From Clostridia bacterium (lineage in GTDB: Bacteria; Bacillota; Clostridia; Oscillospirales; Acutalibacteraceae), in assembly GCA_017626295.1 (NCBI GenBank), contig JAGAJB010000027.1:1-40530 (forward strand): a stretch of DNA of 40,530 nt, given 5' to 3'. How positions within the stretch are numbered: the first letter of the stretch is position 1; every line of letters starts with the position of its first letter. Below are positions 24,455-33,671 of the stretch, in pieces. The translations under genes and the position numbers were made by a program. Below the pieces are notes generated by a model. That model saw nothing but the letters and a program-made list of their open reading frames with translations. It made no database searches and was not told the DNA's origin.

Positions 24455-24456
24455 AT
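24429..24456 (+). terminator. Intrinsic terminator of the structured RNA
   Basis: An eight-pair stem, GCGTGGC-TTCG-GCTGCGC plus a closing U-A pair, with the stable TTCG tetraloop, followed by ATTTTTTATTTTT. It ends just before the stop codon of the converging phosphoesterase gene. Confidence 0.85.
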
Positions 24457-24458
24457 TT

Positions 24459-25865
24459 TTAGAACTCTATAAAATAATTATTGTTATCAAGGGGTCCGCC
24501 TGTCATAAGTTCGTGGGCGGCGTTTTTAAGGTGTGTTAAGGTCCTTATAAGACCACCGTTTTTAATGTGTAATTTTTTAACTAAACGCAAGGGGAAAGCA
24601 AGAGCCTGTGTGAAAACAATATAATAAGCGGAGCCTTCTTCGTGTTTAACCAGTGAACCGTCGAGAATTGAGTGGAAAGTTGAGAATATAACATCTTTAA
24701 CTTTCAGGTCGCCGATTTCTTTGGCGGCTTTCTTATCAATAGCCTTGCCGAAAGAAATAAAGTTCATAATTCTTGCGGCTTTCTTTATTGTAAGTTTATC
24801 TAGCCATTTTAAAAGCGGTTTTGCAACTATCCAGATTTTATTTGCTTTTTCTTCGGTAACACCCAAACACGCAATTAAAGCAGAGAATTTATCCTTCTCG
24901 TTACTTGAAGCGGCTGCAATAACCTTAGTAAATAAGCCTGTTGCGTGTTCTTTAAGGTAGTCGTTTGTGTATTCTTTGCCGTTATATGTAAAACTCTTAA
25001 GATGCTCGGTCTTTATATCAATACCGTCTTTTGAAGCCTCGCAATAAACTATGGGAGCAGGGTAGCCGCTTATAGATCCCACATTGATTTCATAAAATGG
25101 GTTACCGTTTTCTGAATCAATTCGCCTGATGTGTTGCATATGGGAGTGACCTGTAAACATAACAGGGAAACCTATATCCGCAAAATTCTTGCAAAGTTTT
25201 TCCCTGTATTCTACTGAGCCTTTGCCGTTAATAACACGGTCAAATTCAGTTAAATGCAGGTGGTGATGTTGCATACCGAAAACAATGTCACTGCGTTTTT
25301 TCGCTTCTTCGGTTTGTTCTTTTATCCACTCAAAATGTTCGTCCGAGTAACCTGCACCGCCTTCGCCGTTCTGGTCATCATCAAGGCAGAAAACCGTTAC
25401 GCCCTCGCAAGGTCTTACCACGTATGAAACTTTATCCTGATGTGTATGAAATTCGGAAATCGAGTCATTTAAGCCGAAATCTCTGTAAAACTCGTGAAGT
25501 TCATTGGGGGCAAGGGTTTCAACGTCGTTAAAAACTTGGTCACCCTCAAATCTTCTGGGGTTACCGTCACAGCACCAATCGTGTGTGGCGGTGATTACGT
25601 AAACAGGTTTGCTCTTTTTGAACTCGTAGAGCATCTCGCGAATTTCTTCGTGAGAGCAACGCTCACCGTCATTTGAAAGGTCGCCTGCAATCATAAGAAA
25701 CTCTGCATCAGAACTTTTAATTTCTTCGAGTGCTGCCGAAATAGTTCCTTTGCTTTTTATGAGCATCTTTTGGTCGGAGCCTTCGCGCCTTTCGTAAGCG
25801 GAGCCTTCACAACCTAATTTTTCGGAATAATAGTGGGGGTCTGCAATAACTGCAAATTTTGTCAT
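24459..25865 (-). CDS. Calcineurin-like metallophosphoesterase
   Basis: 468 residues. Metal-binding motifs in order: ADPHYY (Asp9, His11), AGDLSNDGE, ATHDW in place of the usual GNHD, MQHHH and GHSHMQH. These define the catalytic domain, about residues 1-290; the remaining 175 or so residues are mostly helical and unrecognised. No signal peptide, so presumably cytoplasmic. Substrate unknown; phosphodiester or phosphomonoester hydrolysis is inferred from the fold. It starts 13 bases after the lipoprotein gene on the same strand, so the pair is probably one operon. Confidence 0.88.
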   Translation of the reverse strand: MTKFAVIADPHYYSEKLGCEGSAYERREGSDQKMLIKSKGTISAALEEIKSSDAEFLMIAGDLSNDGERCSHEEIREMLYEFKKSKPVYVITATHDWCCDGNPRRFEGDQVFNDVETLAPNELHEFYRDFGLNDSISEFHTHQDKVSYVVRPCEGVTVFCLDDDQNGEGGAGYSDEHFEWIKEQTEEAKKRSDIVFGMQHHHLHLTEFDRVINGKGSVEYREKLCKNFADIGFPVMFTGHSHMQHIRRIDSENGNPFYEINVGSISGYPAPIVYCEASKDGIDIKTEHLKSFTYNGKEYTNDYLKEHATGLFTKVIAAASSNEKDKFSALIACLGVTEEKANKIWIVAKPLLKWLDKLTIKKAARIMNFISFGKAIDKKAAKEIGDLKVKDVIFSTFHSILDGSLVKHEEGSAYYIVFTQALAFPLRLVKKLHIKNGGLIRTLTHLKNAAHELMTGGPLDNNNYFIEF

Positions 25866-25878
25866 AAATTCTTCCGCC

Positions 25879-26877
25879 TTACCACTTAATATTTACTGTT
25901 GAGCCTGTTACCTTGTATGTAATCGGGTCTAAAAGTGACGTGCTTGCGGTCTTCTTTAAACTTTGTGCAAATGCCTGAGCCATTATTTTGTTTGAGAATT
26001 TTAAGGTTATGTCAAGGTCAATGAGTATCGGCACACCCACATTAAGAATTTTGAATCCTGTAAGCCACCAATGTTTTTCGGGACCTCTTGAAAATACAAA
26101 TTCATCCTGGTTATAAAAATCAAACTGCATTTCTATAAGGTCTTCATCGTCTGCACAGTCATACTGGAAGTTTCTTTCGGGGTCACGGTTATAAAGACCG
26201 ACTTCTGCACCGGCAGTCATACCGTACTGACCTTTCCAAATTTGTATCATCCATTCTCTGTTGTCGTAAACGAATTCGATACGCTTGGTGTCATAGACCA
26301 TACCAACCATAGGTGCAGCCATATCGTAAACTAAGTTGAATCCGAACTTTCTTTGAAGGGGATTCATCTGTGAATAATAAATACCCTGTTTTTCGTCATA
26401 CTCGAAACCTGCAAATTCAAGAATTTTACCTGCTGTGTTGGGGTCTTCCGTAGCAAATAATAAGTCCTGAACATCTTTAATGGGCATTTCTTTTAAATCT
26501 TCTTCAGTAACGTTATCGTCAACAACAGGTGTATTTGTAACAGGTTCCGTTACGTTCTGACCCACTGACTGAGTTGTGCTCTCTGAAGGTTTAGTCTGCG
26601 GTTTTGTTGAAGAACTGTTCTGTGTAGCAGGGGGTGTTGAAGTTCCGTTTGTAGCGTTAGTTGAGGGTGTTACGATAACTGCGCTGTTTGTAACGTCTTG
26701 GTTTCCGGGAACAATAACATCACCTGTGTTTTGCGTGTTACCTACGTTTGTTACGTCAACATTGTTGTTCTTCTGAATAATTGATCTTGTAAATTCAATG
26801 ATTCCGCAACCGGAAAAACAGATTACAATTGCGAGTATAAGTGCAACAGCCGAAATCGGTTTTGCAAGTTTTCTCAT
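25879..26877 (-). CDS. Putative lipoprotein with Thr/Asn/Pro-rich linker
   Basis: 332 residues. The signal peptide ends at lipobox Cys24 (CFSGC). A low-complexity linker of Thr, Asn, Ser, Pro and Gln covers about residues 40-120 and would hold the folded part away from the membrane. The C-terminal 200 residues are globular, with aromatic-rich beta stretches, and match nothing I recognise. AAGGAG lies about eight bases before ATG 26877. It is divergent from araD across a 131-base gap and precedes the phosphoesterase gene. Confidence 0.85.
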   Translation of the reverse strand: MRKLAKPISAVALILAIVICFSGCGIIEFTRSIIQKNNNVDVTNVGNTQNTGDVIVPGNQDVTNSAVIVTPSTNATNGTSTPPATQNSSSTKPQTKPSESTTQSVGQNVTEPVTNTPVVDDNVTEEDLKEMPIKDVQDLLFATEDPNTAGKILEFAGFEYDEKQGIYYSQMNPLQRKFGFNLVYDMAAPMVGMVYDTKRIEFVYDNREWMIQIWKGQYGMTAGAEVGLYNRDPERNFQYDCADDEDLIEMQFDFYNQDEFVFSRGPEKHWWLTGFKILNVGVPILIDLDITLKFSNKIMAQAFAQSLKKTASTSLLDPITYKVTGSTVNIKW

Positions 26878-26954
26878 TTAAATCACTCCTTAATCCATAA
26901 TAATATAACATATATTTAAATAAAAGTCATCACTTTTACAAAAATTTAACATCA

Positions 26955-26984
26955 TTGACAAAACACAGGATAAAGTTATATAAT
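26955..26984 (+). promoter_or_regulatory. Promoter of araD-dnaE
   Basis: TTGACA (26955-26960), an 18-base spacer and TATAAT (26979-26984). The start codon follows about 25 bases later, giving a very short leader. Confidence 0.8.
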
Positions 26985-27008
26985 TTCTTTATATTCAGAG
27001 GTGATATT

Positions 27009-27707
27009 ATGTACGAAAAAATTAAAGATATTGTTTGTAAAGCCAATATAGAACTTCATTCTTTGGGGCTTGCACCTTTTACCTGGGGCAATGTTTCACA
27101 GGTCGACCGCGAAAACGGTGTTTTTGCCATAAAACCTTCGGGCGTTCCGTATGCTGATTTAACACCCGAAAAAATCGTTGTCGTGTCCTTAGAGGACGGC
27201 TCGGTTGTTGAGGGTGAATATAATCCCTCGTCGGATACACCTACCCATTACATTCTTTATAAAGAATTTTCTAATCTCAACGCAATTGTTCATACACATT
27301 CGGTTAACGCATCTTCCTTTGCACAGGCAGGTCGCGAAGTGCCCGCTTACGGAACAACACACGCTGATTTTTCTTATACATCCGTACCTTGCACACGCGC
27401 TCTTACGGAAGAGGAAGTTAAAACTGAGTATGAACTTAACACAGGTAAGGTAATTGCCGCACATTTTAAAGAAAACGGACTAGATGTTGAGTCAACACCC
27501 GCGGTTCTCGTGCGTTCACACGCTCCTTTTGTTTTCGGTAAAAATGCAGGTGATGCGGTTCATAATGCGGCTGTTCTCGAAATTGTTGCGGAAATGGCAC
27601 TTAAAACAGAGGTTGTTGGCGGTAATGTTCCCCAAATTGACAAATATCTTTCCGATAAACATTATTTCAGAAAACACGGTAAGGACGCCTATTACGGCCA
27701 GAAGTAA
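27009..27707 (+). CDS. araD: L-ribulose-5-phosphate 4-epimerase
   Basis: Interconverts L-ribulose-5-phosphate and D-xylulose-5-phosphate, linking arabinose to the pentose phosphate pathway; class II aldolase fold, 232 residues. Motifs: FTWGNVSQVDRE, IKPSGVPYADLTPE, the zinc His pair in IVHTHSVNAS, GTTHADF with a further zinc His, and VRSHAPFVFG. ATG 27009 follows GAGGTG; the longer frame from 26955 starts within the promoter and is rejected. araA and araB are not adjacent. Shares its transcript with dnaE, five bases downstream. Confidence 0.93.
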   Translation: MYEKIKDIVCKANIELHSLGLAPFTWGNVSQVDRENGVFAIKPSGVPYADLTPEKIVVVSLEDGSVVEGEYNPSSDTPTHYILYKEFSNLNAIVHTHSVNASSFAQAGREVPAYGTTHADFSYTSVPCTRALTEEEVKTEYELNTGKVIAAHFKENGLDVESTPAVLVRSHAPFVFGKNAGDAVHNAAVLEIVAEMALKTEVVGGNVPQIDKYLSDKHYFRKHGKDAYYGQK

Positions 27708-27712
27708 AAATT

Positions 27713-30700
27713 ATGACTGATTTTACACATTTACATCTTCATACCGAATATAGCCTTCTCGATGGCGCTTGTCGTATCGGGGAGGTGGTTTCGCTTGCCA
27801 AAAAACTCGGTCAGAGGAGTATTGCCGTAACCGACCACGGAGTGTTATACGGCGCGGTAGCCTTTTACAAAGCCTGTAAGGCAGAGGGCATTAAACCGAT
27901 AATCGGTTGCGAAGTTTATGTTGCTCCGCGCTCAAGATTTGATAAGGTACACGGTATAGACAGCGACCGTTATCACCTTATTTTGTTGTGCAAAAATGAA
28001 ACAGGATATAAAAATTTACTTAAACTGGTTTCTTCTGCCTGGGTTGACGGATTTTACACAAAACCGCGAGTTGACAGAGATATACTTGAAAAATATCACG
28101 AGGGTCTTATTGCACTTTCAGGTTGTCTTTTCGGTGAGGTATCTCAGCGTATAATTCAGCGTAATCTCAGCGAGGCAAAAGAAACTGCCCTTTGGTATAA
28201 AAACACTTTCGGTGAGGGCAACTATTACCTCGAAATTCAAAATCACGGTATGGTTGAAGAAAGAGAAGTTATAGACGGAGTTATTTCCATCAGCCGTGAA
28301 CTGAATATTCCCGTTGTTGCTACAAACGACGTTCACTACTGTGAGAAAAGCGATGCTGATGTACAGCGCGTTTTAATTGCAATACAGACTAATAAAGTCG
28401 TAGGGGAAGATAACGCCTTAGAATTTACCAGCGATGAATTTTATCTCAAAAGCGGCGATGAAATGGCGGAGGCTTTCGCAGATTATCCCGAAGCGGTTTC
28501 AAATACGCAGATTATTGCTGATAAATGTAATTTTGATTTTGAGTTCGGTGTTACAAAACTTCCTCATTTTAATGCACCCACCGAGGACCATAAAGCGTAT
28601 TTAAAAGAGGAATGTATTAAAGGACTCAATAATATTTTCGGTGATATTCCCGAAAAATATATTAAGCGACTCAATTACGAACTTTCCGTTATTGACCGTA
28701 TGGGTTTTAACGATTATTTCCTTATAGTTGCAGATTTTATTCGTTTTGCAAAAAGCAAAAATATACCCGTAGGTCCCGGCAGAGGCTCTGCGGCAGGGTC
28801 CCTTGCGGCTTTTGCATTGGGTATTACAGGTATTGACCCCATAGAAAACAAACTTCTTTTTGAGCGTTTCCTTAACCCCGAAAGAGTCAGTATGCCCGAT
28901 ATTGATATTGATTTTTGTTACGAGCGCAGAGGGGAAGTTATCGATTACGTTACCGAAAAATACGGTAGTGACAGAGTGGCGCAGATTGTTACATTCGGTA
29001 CTTTACAGGCAAAGGCAGCAGTCCGCGATGTTGCACGCGCATTGGGTTTGCCTTACAGTACAGGTGATATTGTAGCAAAGCAGATAACAAGGGATTACCG
29101 CGATATTCAGGATGCGTTAGCAAAAAACAATGACTTAAAAGCACTTTATGATTCCGATGAAAATATCAGAAAAGTTATAGATATGGCTTCGCGGGTTGAA
29201 GGTATGCCACGCCACGCTTCAACACACGCTGCAGGTGTAGTTATTACCCGTGACGAAGTCAGTTCTTATGTTCCTCTTGCCAAAAACGGTGACCAGGCAG
29301 TAACTCAGTTCACTATGACCGAAATTGAGCAACTGGGTCTTTTGAAAATGGATTTTTTGGGACTTCGTACGCTGACCGTTATCAATGATGCGGTGGAAGA
29401 AGTTAAAAAAACAGAGCCTGATTTTGATATTTCTAAAATACCACTTGATTATAAAGATGTTTTCAGAGAAATGTCGGCAGGCAATACTGTGGGCGTTTTC
29501 CAATGCGAGTCTGCGGGTATGACTAACCTTATTGTTAATATGAAACCCGAAAGGTTTTCGGATATAGCGGCAGCTATTGCTCTTTACAGACCGGGCCCTA
29601 TGTTCTTTATTGACACTTATCTCGATAACCGCAAAAATCCCGACCATATTACTTACAGAACACCGCTTTTAAAAGATATACTTGACGAAACCAACGGCTG
29701 TATGGTGTATCAGGAACAGGTTATGCAGGTTTTCAGAACTCTGGCAGGCTATTCATACGGCAGAGCCGACGTGGTGCGCCGTGCAATGAGTAAGAAAAAA
29801 CGCGACGTTATGGAAAGCGAAAGAGAGATTTTCGTTAACGGATTAAAAGACGAAAACGGTGAATATATTATTGACGGCGCAGTGCGTAAAGGCATTGACC
29901 CGAAAACTGCCGACGATGTATTTTCCGATATGATTTCATTTGCTTCATACGGTTTTAATAAAAGCCATACCGCCGCCTACGGTCTTGTAGCGTATCAGAC
30001 CGCGTACCTTAAAGTGAAATATCCAAAGGCATTTATGGCGGCACTTCTTACAAGTGTTATAGGTGATGTTTCCAAAACAGTTATTTATATAAATGAGTGT
30101 GCGCGGCTTTCAATAAACGTGCTTTCACCCCACGTAAACAGAAGCGGTAACAGGTTTACCGTTGCGGGCGAAAATATTGTTTTTCCGCTTTTGGGCATTA
30201 AAAATCTCGGCAGAGCGCTTATTGAAAAAATCGTTGCCGAGCGTAATGAGAACGGAAATTTCAAAAGTTTTTGGGATTTCTGCAAAAGAGTCAGCGGTAC
30301 TGAACTTAACAGACGCGCTCTTGAATGTCTTATTAAGGCAGGAGCATTGGACGGCCTTGACTTGAACCGCTGTGAAATGCTGAGAAATATTGACCTTGCC
30401 GTTGAAAGTGCCGCTAAGGAAAATTCAATGTATGCAGGCGGTCAACTTGATATGTTCTCTGTTTTCGGCGGTGAAGATTTCTCTTCCGAGCCTGTTTTTT
30501 CAAGATGTGATGAGTTACCGAAAAATGAACTTTTGAATTTTGAAAAGGAAGTTGCGGGACTTTATTTTTCGGGCCATCCTTTAGAGGAGTACAGAAAAGT
30601 TTCTGAGGCACTTAATTGCCCGAGGACTGTTGATTTATATGAAACTCTCGAATCAGGCAGAGAGAAAACCATCGACAACAAAAAGGTACAGTTTATCGGT

Positions 30701-31210
30701 ATTGTAAACTCTGCTAAAAAGAAAGTTACAAAACGCGACGATATAATGGCGTTTTGCGGTCTTGAAGATTTATACGGCGATTTGGAAATGATAGTTTTTC
30801 CGAAAGTTCTCGCAATGTATTCGGGTCTTTTGAACGTGGGTAATATAATACTCGTTGAAGGTAAAATTTCCGTTAAAGACGACGAAATTAAACTTCTTGC
30901 AGAAAAAATTTCGCTTGCACCTAAAACTGTTGAAGTGAAAATTGAAACTGATAATAAGAAAACCACTAAAGACACCGCAAAACAGAAAAAAGGTCTGTTT
31001 TTGCGAATTTCTTCCGAAAATTTGCCGAAAACAAATTCAATAAAAAATCTTTTGTCGATTTTTGAGGGAAAAACACCTGTTTACCTCTTCTTTACCGATA
31101 CCCAAAAGTATGAATTTTTAGGTATGGAATTTCTTACAGATGTAAATATTCCGCTTATAAATGAGTTAAAATATAAATTAGGGGAAGAAAACGTTGTTTT
31201 AAGGCAATAA
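27713..31210 (+). CDS. dnaE: DNA polymerase III subunit alpha
   Basis: Replicative polymerase of the C family, 1165 residues. The N-terminal PHP domain starts HLHLHTEYSLLDGA, with AVTDHG following. The polymerase core carries GPGRGSAAGS and the catalytic Asp396 and Asp398 in MPDIDIDF. After the fingers and tandem helix-hairpin-helix region (about 800-870) an OB-fold region begins near 990 (IGIVNSAKKKV). There is no inserted exonuclease, so it is DnaE, not PolC. ATG 27713 has only a weak ribosome binding site and may depend on coupling to araD. Confidence 0.97.
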   Translation: MTDFTHLHLHTEYSLLDGACRIGEVVSLAKKLGQRSIAVTDHGVLYGAVAFYKACKAEGIKPIIGCEVYVAPRSRFDKVHGIDSDRYHLILLCKNETGYKNLLKLVSSAWVDGFYTKPRVDRDILEKYHEGLIALSGCLFGEVSQRIIQRNLSEAKETALWYKNTFGEGNYYLEIQNHGMVEEREVIDGVISISRELNIPVVATNDVHYCEKSDADVQRVLIAIQTNKVVGEDNALEFTSDEFYLKSGDEMAEAFADYPEAVSNTQIIADKCNFDFEFGVTKLPHFNAPTEDHKAYLKEECIKGLNNIFGDIPEKYIKRLNYELSVIDRMGFNDYFLIVADFIRFAKSKNIPVGPGRGSAAGSLAAFALGITGIDPIENKLLFERFLNPERVSMPDIDIDFCYERRGEVIDYVTEKYGSDRVAQIVTFGTLQAKAAVRDVARALGLPYSTGDIVAKQITRDYRDIQDALAKNNDLKALYDSDENIRKVIDMASRVEGMPRHASTHAAGVVITRDEVSSYVPLAKNGDQAVTQFTMTEIEQLGLLKMDFLGLRTLTVINDAVEEVKKTEPDFDISKIPLDYKDVFREMSAGNTVGVFQCESAGMTNLIVNMKPERFSDIAAAIALYRPGPMFFIDTYLDNRKNPDHITYRTPLLKDILDETNGCMVYQEQVMQVFRTLAGYSYGRADVVRRAMSKKKRDVMESEREIFVNGLKDENGEYIIDGAVRKGIDPKTADDVFSDMISFASYGFNKSHTAAYGLVAYQTAYLKVKYPKAFMAALLTSVIGDVSKTVIYINECARLSINVLSPHVNRSGNRFTVAGENIVFPLLGIKNLGRALIEKIVAERNENGNFKSFWDFCKRVSGTELNRRALECLIKAGALDGLDLNRCEMLRNIDLAVESAAKENSMYAGGQLDMFSVFGGEDFSSEPVFSRCDELPKNELLNFEKEVAGLYFSGHPLEEYRKVSEALNCPRTVDLYETLESGREKTIDNKKVQFIGIVNSAKKKVTKRDDIMAFCGLEDLYGDLEMIVFPKVLAMYSGLLNVGNIILVEGKISVKDDEIKLLAEKISLAPKTVEVKIETDNKKTTKDTAKQKKGLFLRISSENLPKTNSIKNLLSIFEGKTPVYLFFTDTQKYEFLGMEFLTDVNIPLINELKYKLGEENVVLRQ

Positions 31211-31234
31211 TTTTACAAATTTTGTCTTTTTCTC

Positions 31235-31263
31235 TTGTTAATTTGGTTTTTGTGTGTTATAAT
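31235..31263 (+). promoter_or_regulatory. Promoter of pfkA
   Basis: TTGTTA (31235-31240), a 17-base spacer and TATAAT (31258-31263). The start codon lies 45 bases downstream. Confidence 0.75.
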
Positions 31264-31307
31264 CCCTAAGATTTAATATTACAGTATGTGATATGGAGGT
31301 CCTGAAA

Positions 31308-32276
31308 TTGAAAACTATTGGTGTTCTTACAAGCGGCGGAGATGCTCCGGGTATGAATGCTGCCATTCGTGCAGTTGTCAGAAGCGGTTGTGAAAACGGA
31401 ATGCGCGTTATGGGTATTCGTCGCGGTTATAAAGGTCTTATTGAGGGCGATATGTTTGAAATGAATCTTCGCTCGGTTTCTGATATTATTCACCGTGGCG
31501 GTACTATGCTTTATTCAGCACGTTGCCCCGAATTTTCCGAGTCAGAAGTACAGGATAAGGCTGTTGAAGTATGTAAGGAGTTCGGTCTTGAGGGTATTGT
31601 TACCATCGGCGGTGACGGCACATTCAAGGGTGCTCGCGCTCTTACACTCAAAGGTGTTCCCTGTATCGGTATTCCCGGAACTATCGATAACGATATTTCT
31701 TCCTGTGATTATACTATCGGTTATGACACAGCGTTGAATACGGTTATGGATATGGTTGACAGAATCCGTGATACAACTGAGTCTCACGACAGATGCTCAA
31801 TCGTTGAAGTTATGGGCAGAAATGCAGGTTACCTTGCTCTTAATGCAGGTATTGCAGTCGGTGCAACTTGCATTCTTATTCCCGAAATAGACTATGATAT
31901 TGATTCATACATAATCGAAAGAATGAAACGTACTCAGAAAACAGGTAAAGAGCATTTCGTTATCGTTGTTGCTGAGGGTGTTAAGGGTATTGACGTTAAC
32001 TCTCTTGCAAAATACATCGAGCAGAAAACAGGTGTTGAAAGCCGTGCAACAATTCTCGGTCACGTTCAGCGCGGTGGTTCGCCTTCAGTTCGCGACAGAG
32101 TTCTTGCAAGTCAGATGGGCTTCTATGCAGTTCAGTTGCTTAAAGAAGATATCGGTAACAGAGTTGTTGTTGTTAAAAACGATAAAATTGTTGATTTCGA
32201 CATTATCGAAGCACTTAATATGAAAAAATCAATAGATCCCGAACTTTACAGAATCGCTAACGAAATTTCTATCTGA
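31308..32276 (+). CDS. pfkA: ATP-dependent 6-phosphofructokinase
   Basis: Glycolytic phosphorylation of fructose-6-phosphate; 322 residues. Motifs: KTIGVLTSGGDAPGMNAAI, IGGDGTFKGA of the ATP-using class, catalytic GTIDNDI, and TAL-TVMDMVDRIRDT followed by VEVMGRNAGYLA. The start is TTG 31308, eight bases after GGAGG (31295-31299); the ATG at 31293 overlaps that site and gives an odd N terminus. A clear terminator follows. The usual partner pyk is not present. Confidence 0.95.
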   Translation: MKTIGVLTSGGDAPGMNAAIRAVVRSGCENGMRVMGIRRGYKGLIEGDMFEMNLRSVSDIIHRGGTMLYSARCPEFSESEVQDKAVEVCKEFGLEGIVTIGGDGTFKGARALTLKGVPCIGIPGTIDNDISSCDYTIGYDTALNTVMDMVDRIRDTTESHDRCSIVEVMGRNAGYLALNAGIAVGATCILIPEIDYDIDSYIIERMKRTQKTGKEHFVIVVAEGVKGIDVNSLAKYIEQKTGVESRATILGHVQRGGSPSVRDRVLASQMGFYAVQLLKEDIGNRVVVVKNDKIVDFDIIEALNMKKSIDPELYRIANEISI

Positions 32277-32291
32277 TTATTCAAAAATTTG

Positions 32292-32322
32292 GCAACCTTG
32301 CAAATGCAGGGTTGCTTTTTAT
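32292..32322 (+). terminator. Terminator of pfkA
   Basis: A ten-bp stem GCAACCTTGC/GCAGGGTTGC with an AAAT loop and five T. Confidence 0.9.
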
Positions 32323-32394
32323 TTTGCTTATTTTAACATTTTTATTTATTTAACCTCTGCACAAATTAAATTTGTGAGTGTGGAGGTGTGAAAA

Positions 32395-33567
32395 ATGAAA
32401 AAAAGCAAAGCATTTTTATCGTTTTTTTCTATTTTAATGTGTGCGGCATTGATGTTTACTGTTTTTTCATCGGCAGCATTTAAAAATTCTGCGGTTGCCG
32501 ATGTGAAGTTATCGGGTGTCAGCGGTAAACTGTATAAATTCGGTGAAAGTATAATCGATGCAATATATGACGAGGAAAAAGTTGTACCGATTGAGCCGAA
32601 AACCGAGACGGCAAATCAAGAGAAAGTAAGGCTTGGCGGTTATCCCGTAGGACTGAAATTATATGCAGACGGTGTCGTGGTTGTGGGGACAGAGTCGGTT
32701 GATACTTCCGAGGGTGAAGTAAATACCGCAGAAGATGCAGGACTTAAAATAGGGGATATAATAAAGAAAGTTAACGGCAATAAAGTTGAAACAAATTCCG
32801 AAGTTTCAAAGTACATCGAAAACAGTAAGGGCGAAGAATTGCATTTTGAAGTACTAAGAGAGCAAGAAATACTTAATATTACCTTTAAAGGTGCGTTTTC
32901 CGTCAGCGAAAACAGATATAAGGCGGGTATATGGATAAGGGACAGTTCGGCAGGGATAGGTACTGTTACCTTTTGTACCGAGGACGGTTTCTTTGCTTCT
33001 TTAGGACACGCTGTATGTGATATTGATACAAAAAAAGTTTTACCTATTTCACAGGGAGAATGCACTGATGTCAATATTACAGGCTTTGTTAAAGGCAACA
33101 GCGGTACGACAGGGGAACTTTGCGGTTTTTTGGAGAATGAAAGTAACGGTAATATTTACTGTAACGGTGATATAGGTGTGTACGGGGAGTTTGAAGTGAT
33201 ACCTCAAGGCGAGAGTTATTTAATTGCCGAAAGAAGTGAAGCGGTAACAGGGGAAGCAAGCATTTTTACAACATTGGAAAACGGAGTTATGACAGAATAT
33301 AAAGTCGAAATTGTAAGCATAGATATGAATTCGAGCGATAATAAAAATCTTGTTTTAAAAATAAATGATTATGATTTAATTGAAAAAACAGGCGGAATTA
33401 TTCAAGGAATGTCAGGTTCGCCCATAGTTCAAAACGGCAAAATTATAGGTGCTGTAACCCACGTTTTCTTAAACGACCCGACAGGCGGTTACGGAATATT
33501 TGCAGAGACAATGCTTGAAAATATACAAGAAATAAAAAAAGAACAAGCACTTAAAAAAGTGTCGTAG
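32395..33567 (+). CDS. spoIVB: SpoIVB peptidase
   Basis: Forespore-secreted serine peptidase (family S55) that triggers pro-sigma-K processing in sporulation; 390 residues. An N-terminal signal or membrane segment covers about residues 5-30. A PDZ domain near 95-150 has AEDAGLKIGDIIKKVNG. The peptidase domain carries catalytic His205 in SLGHAVCD and Ser340 in GMSGSPI. The last 60 residues resemble the family. In Bacillus it is expressed in the forespore from sigma-F/G; no clear site of that kind was found here. It neighbours spo0A as in Bacillus, but with xylB between them. Confidence 0.95.
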   Translation: MKKSKAFLSFFSILMCAALMFTVFSSAAFKNSAVADVKLSGVSGKLYKFGESIIDAIYDEEKVVPIEPKTETANQEKVRLGGYPVGLKLYADGVVVVGTESVDTSEGEVNTAEDAGLKIGDIIKKVNGNKVETNSEVSKYIENSKGEELHFEVLREQEILNITFKGAFSVSENRYKAGIWIRDSSAGIGTVTFCTEDGFFASLGHAVCDIDTKKVLPISQGECTDVNITGFVKGNSGTTGELCGFLENESNGNIYCNGDIGVYGEFEVIPQGESYLIAERSEAVTGEASIFTTLENGVMTEYKVEIVSIDMNSSDNKNLVLKINDYDLIEKTGGIIQGMSGSPIVQNGKIIGAVTHVFLNDPTGGYGIFAETMLENIQEIKKEQALKKVS

Positions 33568-33569
33568 TT

Positions 33570-33602
33570 AAAACCTCAAGTTCAACTTGGGGTTTTCTGT
33601 TT
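33570..33602 (+). terminator. Terminator of spoIVB
   Basis: An 11-bp stem (33570-33580 with 33586-33596, one G-U) with a five-base loop, then CTGTTTTT. It separates spoIVB from xylB. Confidence 0.85.
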
Positions 33603-33607
33603 TTATC

Positions 33608-33635
33608 TTGCATTATTGGTGATTTTATTTATAAT
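33608..33635 (+). promoter_or_regulatory. Probable promoter of xylB
   Basis: TTGCAT (33608-33613), a 16-base spacer and TATAAT (33630-33635). It lies 37 bases before the start codon. Confidence 0.55.
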
Positions 33636-33671
33636 ATAATCAGTTCTGTAATTTATAAGGGAGTAAGTTTT

